This document shows, piece after piece, positions 56,906 through 64,000 of a stretch of 64,000 nucleotides of DNA. Below the pieces are notes generated by a model that was not told where the DNA came from, did no database searches, and saw only the letters and a program-made list of their open reading frames with translations. The translations under genes were made by a program, and so were the position numbers. Numbering within the stretch: position 1 is the first letter of the stretch; each line of letters starts with the position of its first letter. This stretch comes from Trichobilharzia regenti (lineage: Eukaryota; Platyhelminthes; Trematoda; Strigeidida; Schistosomatidae): the NCBI GenBank assembly GCA_944472135.2, contig OX235266.1, positions 17,525,925 to 17,589,924 on the forward strand. Direction: 5' to 3'.

Positions 56906-57720
56906 CATCCAACTCACGCATATGAAACACAAAATAATCGAGCAAAGAAGAATATTCTTTTCGATAAATTCCTCTTCTGGCTCTACAGTTATATATATCT
57001 GTATGTTTATATGCATAGGATATTCTAGAATAGTAGTCAATAACAATATTAGTGTTTTTTTTTAAAAATAATATCGATTTGTAAAGTAAGATCGCAATGG
57101 AATTACAGTTCGTAAAGGATGCTTAAATTAAATTAGTAATAAAGATATAGTAGCAAATAGAATGTCAACTAAAATTTGGGGAATTTCTACAAAGGACTGA
57201 GGATCATTCAAACTTACATGGTCAAGGTAAGGATAATGTCTGGACTAACTTCTTTTGGATGCATAAATTAGGCTTGTTAATATAGATCCCAACAGCCTAA
57301 GCAATATACAGTAGACGAACTCTTAAGGCGAAGCGAAGATTTGTTGGTATGCGGTAAATAACTTTGAAAGTCGCCTCGTTAACAACATCAATCTTGTGTT
57401 CTGTATCCACAAGATGAGATAGAATAGCGCTAAGAACAGATTTTGTTTGTCCTATACTTAGCCAACAACGCAAGATGATGTTCGGAAATCTGACAATAAA
57501 CACGCCTAGTTGTAGGGCCTATGCAACTAACTGGCTCACTCCACAGGAGCAGTTAAATTGGTAGATACACACACACATAGATTTGGTGAAATTAGACAGT
57601 TTGTCTTTTACTCCCGAACGCAAAATAGGCACGATTTTAAAGACACAGCGTAATTCGGCAGCAGGGAATGCTCTTTTTACCGCATTTCTATGTATATAAA
57701 CATACAGACATATAATTGTA
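56906..57720 (-). pseudogene. Penelope-like element, C-terminal region and 3' UTR
   Basis: Minus-strand remnants read YQFNCSCG, SDFRTSS/VRFPNIIL-type sequence, SHLVDTEHKIDVVNEATFKV and FALRVRLLYIA. The 3' UTR (57200-56930) matches 37500-37700 and, inverted, 37140-37310. The GATA tract starts where the terminal motif is expected. Confidence 0.65.
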
Positions 57721-57815
57721 GAGTCAGAAAAATAAAATTATCGAAAAAGATATTCTTCTTTGTTCAATTATGCTGTGTTTTATAGATGTCTGAATAAATA
57801 TCAAAGTATACTCAC

Positions 57816-57949
57816 CTGACAATAACACAATAGGCTGTTCTCACGATTATCAGTAGAATAAATTAATTGTTTGAATTGATCACTAGGAATTTCATTCAAT
57901 GTGTTCACTGACTGATTACTGTACATTCCATGGTAACCAACTGAACAGG
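57816..57949 (-). CDS. Cysteine-rich putative protein, internal exon
   Basis: The minus exon follows CTTTAACTAAAG| and ends TGTCAG|GTGAGT. It is phase 1 in and phase 0 out, with 44 full codons and no stop: CSVGYHGMYSNQSVNTL and RENSLLCYCQ. The CS.GY.G.Y core resembles CSGYQGIY in the exon at 60742-60943, whose donor is phase 1, so the two join cleanly (a Ser codon at the junction). That similarity plus phase agreement is the reason for calling it. Function unknown. Confidence 0.45.
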
Positions 57950-57959
57950 CTTTAGTTAA

Positions 57960-58240
57960 AGAAGCATAATAAAAAGAGATGAATCAATAAAGCGTGTATA
58001 GTGAACCGAAAAATCAATGTTAGAATCTATAACCTTATTACCAGAGGGTACGAGGAGCAACATGTAGAATTTACGATAGGATAAGACACGAAAACAGTTG
58101 TACTTGATTTCAAAGAAATTCTCCACTTCCCAGTCATCTGAGCAGCGTTGTTTCAGTTACTGATCTAATTCGAAACTCATCATCCGGGTATGCGTATTTC
58201 TTTAGTGAATGATGGTGTCAACATTTAGACTGTAACTGTG
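57960..58240. other. No feature recognised
   Basis: Possible intron of the putative minus-strand gene; no repeat or frame identified. Confidence 0.3.
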
Positions 58241-58330
58241 CGTCGGTGGCACAGTGGTTAGGACTCTCGCCGACCAGCGGGTCCCCGGCAAATTGGCCAA
58301 ATCTCGAAGAATAAAAAAAAAAAAAAAAAC
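58241..58330 (+). repeat. Truncated tRNA-headed SINE with poly(A)
   Basis: CGTCGGTGGCACAGTGGTTA and GGACTCTCGCCGACC match the head at 46258, then a short unrelated body and an 18-A run (58314-58331). Confidence 0.6.
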
Positions 58331-58331
58331 T

Positions 58332-58980
58332 CAATACTCACCGTTTCACAGACCAAAATTACTGTTAATTATAATTTTTCACTTTAACTTGCTTTATTAC
58401 TAACTGAAAATAACCTTTGACCTCTTTCGTCAATCTGCGTAGTATATATGTATACCCTAAATAACTGTAAAGCTTTGAAGTGAAGTCACAAAAACTTATC
58501 TATTTGCTGACTCATGTGTTCCTGATTACATGGAAGTATTTTTGTTTGTTTTGCTGTTCTACTTAAATAGTTTGTTAGTAGTCAAAAATATGTACTAACA
58601 TTTGTTGCACACACTACACTGTATTTGATGAATTTCACTATTCGTTATGTCCAGCTGACTTGGAAATGAAGGGGGAAAAGATTTTTAGGCAAAGGATTAA
58701 ATCTGTTCTAATTTATTCAAACAGAAGCGTGTTATTTGTATATCATGAATTTCGATTAGTCACCGGCAAACTTCATGCATATCATAGTTCTTTGTGGATA
58801 ATAAGCGTGGATGATGAAATTTGGTCAGTTCCATGCAGTGATCGGTCATATTAGATAACATAGTTAACAGCTGTTCAGTTCGATCTAACTCCTATTACAG
58901 AATTTTCGTCATTCGTCTGCATTTTGAGTTGAGTTTTGAAGTTTTAGTTGCAATGCTGTTGTTTCTATGCAGTGATGTAA
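58332..58980. other. No feature recognised
   Basis: AT-rich sequence; the 64-codon plus frame at 58660 has no features. Confidence 0.35.
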
Positions 58981-58994
58981 CTAATCCATTTTTG

Positions 58995-59435
58995 GTTACA
59001 GGATTTCATCATGAGCTGACATTGGTTAGAGAAACATTGGAAAACCCGGGAGTACTGAACAGCTGTTTCGTCCTAGCTTGAGACTCCTCAGCAGTATGCA
59101 CTCACCGGGATTCAAACCCAGGACATTCTGGTTACAAGGCCAGCGAGCTCGTAGACCGTTAAGCCACTGGGACATGACCCAGTGGCCAGCCCATGAATTC
59201 TAACTTCTGCCAGTTCACGATATAGCGCAACCGCTAGCCAATGTCTTGGGCGAGTATTTGCCCTGATACCCTACGAGCTCGCCTTGTAACCAGAAGGTCC
59301 TGGTTTCGAAGCCTGGTGTATTGTGAAGTGTCGCGAACTAGGACTGAGCTGCTTTCCAGTATTCGCAGGTTTTCCAATGGTTCTCTAACTAATGTCAGCT
59401 CATGATGAAATCCTGTGTTCAATCAATCGAATGCT
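58995..59435. repeat. Hammerhead-SINE foldback element with 10-bp target duplication
   Basis: The 441-bp unit is flanked by TCCATTTTTG (58985-58994 and 59436-59445). The minus arm (58995-59270) is complete: ribozyme with CTGAGGA core and ACAGCTGT stem III (C17 is T), B box, A-box region and upstream half. The plus arm (59273-59435) has lost part of its ribozyme but keeps 'tgtcagctcatgatgaaatc'. Confidence 0.85.
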
Positions 59436-59445
59436 TCCATTTTTG

Positions 59446-59890
59446 TTGGGTTAGCAAGATTTAGGAGTGCGTCAGTCAGGAATAGATACTTAAAGTTGAG
59501 AATTGTTTGTATTTCCCAATGAATGGAAAACAAAATGATATTGTTGTGTTTTTATTGACGTTTAATTATTTAATACTGCTGCTAATAGCTTTATCAAAGT
59601 AGTATTATCAAACTAGAATTTAAAAAATCCACTCAGTTCGTATACAACAACTTAATCATTGTTCATCAGTATGAGATCATTTTTGAGTTGTCAAATTGAC
59701 CAGTTGTTAAAGATAACAAAACCATCATGTGTAGATTGTTGGATTTGACAGGTGTGTAAAATTATAAAAGCAGCGTGTGTTTACATAGTGAAATTGCTTG
59801 TCATATTCATGTTGATTTTGTCACTTCATGGGGGAGGTGGTGGGTGGGTGGGTGTTGTAACCAGGTCAAATTCTGTTTTAAGTCAATCAT
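59446..59890. other. No feature recognised
   Basis: AT-rich sequence with a G-rich run (59831-59855). Confidence 0.35.
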
Positions 59891-59894
59891 CCCT

Positions 59895-60225
59895 ATTTAC
59901 TTCAGACAATTTGGATTCAGTTTGATGACATGAAGTGCTTCTGATGATGTGAGACATATTTTGTGGTTTCTGAAATGTTTTTCCTGGATGATGATTTCAA
60001 TGTTGTCAAAATCAATCTTGTGGCCTGATTCTGTAGCGTGTAGACCATCACCTATAGCTGGTTGGTGATTTTTTCAAGCTTTTCTAGTTTTCTAACTGGA
60101 TTTCTTGCTGGTTGAACAGACACTCACACTATACGGTGTTCATTTCTTCTGATTTCGATTTCTGTACGACGATTTTTGTCGGGTGTATATGGCATCATAT
60201 TTCAAGCATTTTGTGGATGCAATTA
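59895..60225 (-). pseudogene. PLE C-terminal fragment
   Basis: The minus strand reads HATESGHKIDFDNIEIIIQE and SSEALHVIKLNPNCLK, matching the H..E.GH.IDF...I segment and final helix of PLE GIY-YIG domains. Confidence 0.55.
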
Positions 60226-60237
60226 TATAGAGAATTC

Positions 60238-60347
60238 ACGATTTCATCATGAGCTGACATTAGTTAGAGAACCATTGGAAAACCTGGGAGTAATGGACAG
60301 CTGTTTCGTCCTAGTTTGGAACTCTTCAGCAGTACGCACCCACCCGG
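60238..60347 (-). repeat. 5'-truncated hammerhead SINE with 11-bp target duplication
   Basis: The 110-bp insert is flanked by ATAGAGAATTC (60227-60237 and 60348-60358). It contains only the ribozyme and the SINE 3' region, ending at the ATGATGAAATC tail on the minus strand. It lies inside a PLE fragment. Truncation plus duplication is the mark of LINE-driven insertion. Confidence 0.85.
60290..60335 (-). ncRNA. Hammerhead ribozyme, type I, core residues present
   Basis: The minus strand reads GTACTG / CTGAAGA / GTTC-CAAACTA-GGAC / GAA / ACAGCTGT / C|CATTAC. Stem II has one G-U pair and stem I one mismatch. All invariant residues (CUGA.GA, GAA, A15.1, U16.1, C17) are kept. Stem III is the loopless palindrome ACAGCTGT. 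Confidence 0.7.
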
Positions 60348-60359
60348 ATAGAGAATTCT

Positions 60360-60720
60360 TAGAGAGTTGACCTTTTATATGGACAAGGTTGTTTTGTAGT
60401 GTGTGTGTCTGATGTTTTGAAGAAAACTCTGATGTCGAGCTTGTTGAATACTCATGTGATATCGTCTGACGTCTCCGTTCTATGGCGAAACGTCAGTAAA
60501 AGCAACAATATCCTTTTGTTTTTCATCCATTCATTTGGAAATGCAAAATACCTTCATTATAATGAATATATCGTATACCTAATGCTCAATATTTTTTCAA
60601 ACTGTTAAATGTGTACTCGGTTTGGACATATATAAATTAAAGTTAAGAGATTTGAAAGTTTCGAAACTTGAAGTTGTTATTATTATTATTTAGCAGTCTC
60701 TATTCTAACGAAAGAAGTAG
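60360..60720. other. No feature recognised
   Basis: AT-rich sequence, possibly intron of the putative minus-strand gene. ATTATTATTATTT occurs near 60676. Confidence 0.35.
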
Positions 60721-60741
60721 CTTAGTCTATATTGAACTTAC

Positions 60742-60943
60742 ACGTACTATACACTGTTGAATTGATTCTTTCTACCGTTTCACTTCGCCCGTTACTTGAA
60801 ACTGACGGTTTGCACATGTACTTCCCTTGGCTGTCACCACAATATGTGGCGTTTGGACAAGTAAGATAAATGCCTTGATAACCAGAACACAAAGAAACCC
60901 CTACAAATATACGAATAGAAAGTATTTTAGATAAAACAAACAT
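60742..60943 (-). CDS. Cysteine-rich putative protein, first or second exon
   Basis: The minus frame from ATG 60943 encodes MFVLSKILSIRIFVGVSLC, which could be a signal peptide, then CSGYQGIYLTCPNATYCGD and GKYMCKP, with N-glycosylation-type NAT and NST sites. The donor ACGT|GTAAGT ends the exon at 60742 (phase 1). Alternatively TTTGTAG|GG at 60900 is an acceptor, making this an internal exon. CCAAT boxes lie about 100-140 bases upstream on this strand. Family unknown. Confidence 0.45.
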
Positions 60944-61043
60944 TTTGATAATTTCTATTAAAAGCATACAAAGATATGCATAGATTGATATATGCGACTA
61001 AAGATATTTTAATGGGTAAAATTAAACTTTAAGTAACAGTAAC

Positions 61044-61080
61044 TACCAATCAGCGAATGACCTTGAAAGCACCAATCAAG
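61044..61080 (-). promoter_or_regulatory. Paired CCAAT boxes, possible promoter of the minus-strand gene
   Basis: ACCAATCAG (61044-61052) and ACCAATCAAG (61071-61080) read as ATTGGT on the minus strand, upstream of the ATG at 60943. The same motif pairs with a TATA box at the BarH-like promoter. No clear TATA box is seen here, so this is tentative. Confidence 0.35.
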
Positions 61081-61497
61081 TGAAGGAGGGATTTTCATGT
61101 ATGGAATTCAAATATTTATGGGGAAAAATATGCATAATAACTGTATAAAATTGTTAGAGAGGATACCTTCCTCTCACATGTGACAAAAATAACTCTCAAT
61201 TTCAGATCGGAGTATCAACAGAGTGCTCGAAACGTGGTCATCAGTAAATATTACTGTATAATACACTGCGGGACGACTTTTTCAAAATAAATTTTACCCA
61301 CAATGGAATTATACTCTACCTCCACAGTACACAAGTTCTATTCTTATATCAACAGAGTAATTTAACCACACATTCTATGCATGTAATTATTTAAGTCTTC
61401 TAAGCTAAACAATAACCCTAATCTTTCCTGAACCTAACCCTAACGTGAAAATATCCCTAAACTAACTGTAATCTAACTCGAACGTACCATAATGTCG

Positions 61498-62205
61498 CCT
61501 TTATTATTATTATTGCTCCCTTGGGTTCCTAGTGGAACATAGGGCTTCAACTGCACGTCTCCATTTTCTTATGTCTTCTGCTGTACTTTTCGCCTGCATC
61601 TATGTTAATCCATATTCTTTCAACTCCTCTTCACACGATCTCCTCCATGTCACCCTTGGACGTCCCACACGCCGCTTCCCTTTCGGGTTCCACTCGAGGG
61701 CTTGGCGCGATGTCACCCAGCGGTCTCCTCAGCGAGTGAGCGATCCATCTTCACTTTCTCCTGCATATTTGTTGGTTGGCGATTGGTTCTTGCTTTGTTT
61801 GTTCCCATAATTCCTTGTTAGTGATTCTTTCCGGCCATCTGATCTTCAGTATTGAGCGAAGACAGTTGTTAATAAAGGTCTGCAGCCTTTTGGAAATATT
61901 CTTTGTGACCTACCCACCAAGTTTCTGATCCGTATAGAAGAACTGACTTTACGTTTGTATTGAAAATCCGAATTTTGTTGGTGATGCTGATTGACGAAGA
62001 TTTCCAGATTGATTTCAGGCTGATGAATGTGTTTTTCGCCTTCACGATTTTCGATTTGACATCCTCGTCCGTTCCTCCGTTCCTGTAGTTGAGACAATGC
62101 TACCTAGATAAGTGAATGAAGTAACCTCTTTAATGTCCCTCCCGTTGATGGTGATTGGCGCTAGATGTTCCTGCTGTTGTTGTTGTTGGTTGGTTGGTTA
62201 TTTTA
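61498..62205 (-). mobile_element. RTE-like LINE, 3' part, minus strand
   Basis: In reverse complement the 3' end is 'gttccactaggaacccaagg' with an AATAATAATAATAA tail. Upstream frames give SQLQERRNGRGCQIENREG in the wrong frame for TTGTEERTRMSN, so at least one frameshift separates it from the 39010 copy. TA-rich flank. Confidence 0.7.
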
Positions 62206-62539
62206 ACCCCTTTTTTTCCGGTCTTCTCGCGTTTTCCGTTTGTGTTTTCGTTGTATTTTTTTGTGAACAAAATAACACCCCCAACGTATTGCGCTTCCAC
62301 CATGAATGAACCTTTAACTGGTAGTATTGGGTATGTGAACCTAACCCTAACTTGTCCTTGGATGTAAGCGTAACTTAATCTTTACTAAATCTAAGTTGAA
62401 ACTTGCCGGATATCCCATTTAATAGCACAACACTTCGATGAGCACATTTTATTGATGACAAAATTATTTGCCAGGTTTCACTAACTTGCTTAGTGAGAAT
62501 TTCAAGGTCATTGGTGCGGTCACACTCCATTATTTTATT

Positions 62540-62730
62540 TTTTTAAATTTTCTTTATCGTTTTTGATTACAGCTTGATTCCACACCGTATTTTTGGTACA
62601 AGTGTGGAATTTTCATCGTGGATATCGGTAGCCCGAAATTCGCAGGCCGACCATAGATATCAGCTGTGCGTCGGCGTGGGCTCGAACCCCGGACCATGTG
62701 CATGGTCGGCGAGAGTCCTAACCACTGTGG
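62540..62730 (-). repeat. tRNA-derived SINE, minus strand
   Basis: The minus strand shows GGACTCTCGCCGACCATGCA, 'ccggggttcgagcccac', then 'gatatctatggtcggcctgc' and 'acttgtaccaaaaatacgg'. It is the same family as 46258-46470. Confidence 0.7.
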
Positions 62731-62939
62731 TAGTTAATGGTGCTTGAGGTTTAACTTAGGCTTTTAATGATATCAAAGTTAGTATAAACTAATAAATCCA
62801 TACCTCTGCATATAACTGATTGATTGAGATATGCAGTTGGATACCACCCACATGTCACACAGTAGTGTTTCCTCGTCAGGTCGAAATGGTCTAAACACTC
62901 AACGACAGGCGTTCCTCTCGTTTGACGCCGAGCTCGTTA

Positions 62940-63320
62940 GCGGTATACAGGTTCGACTCAGCAGGCCTCAGACTTTCAACAGCTGTCTTCGACAGCTGGA
63001 TACTGAAGATTAAATGACGGGAAAGAGTAGGCTACGAGGAACTTTGACAAAGAACCAATGAAGAATATATCTTCAGACGAATATACTGAGGTAAACAGAG
63101 GTGGATTGAACATAAGCTGGAGAGACTGTTGAATGGAAACTGAATGAGAATAGACAAGTTGGCTGAGGGTTCGGGAAGACATGGAGAAGATCGTATAAAG
63201 AGAAGATTGAAACTTATGGGCAATCGTAGAACCAGCTAAAAAGAAGACTGCAGAGGGAAGAGTGAAATGGCTGTGTTATGTTGAAGCTATGTATTCCACT
63301 TGGAAACCAGAGGAATAGTA
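62940..63320 (+). mobile_element. RTE-like LINE fragment
   Basis: 'ctttcaacagctgtcttcg', 'gatactgaagattaaatg', 'agaggtggattgaacataag' and the tail 'gttgaagctatgtattccac' follow the order of the RTE C-terminal half. Many changes. Confidence 0.55.
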
Positions 63321-63394
63321 TTAACAATAACATTCTTTTTATTTTCTTTTTTTCATTCATTTCTGTTCCTGTGTGAAGTGCTAAGACAGCCTAC

Positions 63395-64000
63395 ATCTTC
63401 ACTGCCGCCAAATGTAAGATGATGCCACATTACTGGAATACATTGACTCGTAGCTTAGAAATCGACAGTGAAGTGGTAAAGCGCGTTGATCGCCTCACTT
63501 ATTTGAGAAGTTTTATCAGCCGGCCCCAACAGGTTGATCACTGACGAAACCTCTGCACAGATACAGAAGGCTAGTTTCGCATATGCCAGTTTACACCGTC
63601 TGTGACGTAGACGTGACATCCGGCTGGCTGGCTGTTGACCAAAGGGTGTGTGTAAAGAATTGCAGCAGTCCGCTCTGTCCTCCTTCATGGCTGTGAGACC
63701 CGGCCATTGAGAGTGGAAGACATGAAAAGGCTAACTGTCTTTGATCATAGGTGACTTCGTTCCATCTCCTGTGGAAATTGGTACTATAGGGTGAGCAATA
63801 TTGAGGTTAGGCGTCGAGTGCTAGGTAAGGAAAGGAAGTGAATCAAAAAGGCTGTGAAGCTACATCGACTGAGATGGTTAGGACATGTGTTATGCATTCC
63901 TGGTCATCGCCTTCCTCGACTGACGGGCAATATCAGCTGATATAGGGTCAGGCTGGAAAATAGATAGCGGGGGTCAAACCAAAATATGGCTTCATCAGTC
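63395..64000 (+). pseudogene. RTE-type LINE, C-terminal fragment, cut by the window end
   Basis: The sequence parallels 53410-54000: 'gccaaatgtaagatgatg', 'ttcatggctgtgagacccgg', CTGAGATGGTTAGGACATGT (LRWLGHV). Frameshifts and a TGA interrupt it. It continues past the window. Confidence 0.7.

Overview
The window is AT-rich, intron-bearing and packed with short interspersed and non-LTR elements. It most likely comes from a parasitic flatworm of the genus Schistosoma. The evidence is a hammerhead-ribozyme SINE of the Sm-alpha type, RTE-like and CR1-like LINE fragments, Penelope-like elements (PLEs) with GIY-YIG remnants, and solo LTRs. I could not run a search, so the species is not fixed.

The one clearly recognisable host gene is a BarH-like (Bar-class) homeobox gene on the plus strand. 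Exon 1 is 1601-2015, exon 2 is 22837-23155 and exon 3 is 26035-27079. Splice phases 1 and 2 match exactly and give a 592-residue protein with the homeodomain at about residues 193-252. It has CCAAT and TATA promoter elements at 1311-1435 and a poly(A) signal at 27252. Intron 1 (20.8 kb) and intron 2 (2.9 kb) are almost entirely mobile-element debris, including one RTE copy nested inside another just upstream of the exon 2 acceptor.

The remaining 37 kb (27.3-64 kb) is repeat-rich. On its minus strand I see a chain of small open exons with good splice sites and matching phases: 60943-60742, 57949-57816, an exon ending at 50838, 48049-47822, and perhaps 43345-43199. Together they suggest an uncharacterised, cysteine-rich, possibly secreted protein.

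The most interesting structure is a recurring palindromic (foldback) element. Two tRNA-headed, hammerhead-bearing SINE arms sit head to head with their 3' ends pointing outward. Several copies are bounded by 9-12 bp target-site duplications, so the palindrome appears to move as a single unit. Its arms carry matching ribozyme subtypes, and some copies keep every core hammerhead residue. A second foldback family, a tail-to-tail PLE pair, a PLE-terminal hammerhead-like motif, SINE tails that match the RTE 3' end, and a 1.34-kb GATA tract complete the picture.
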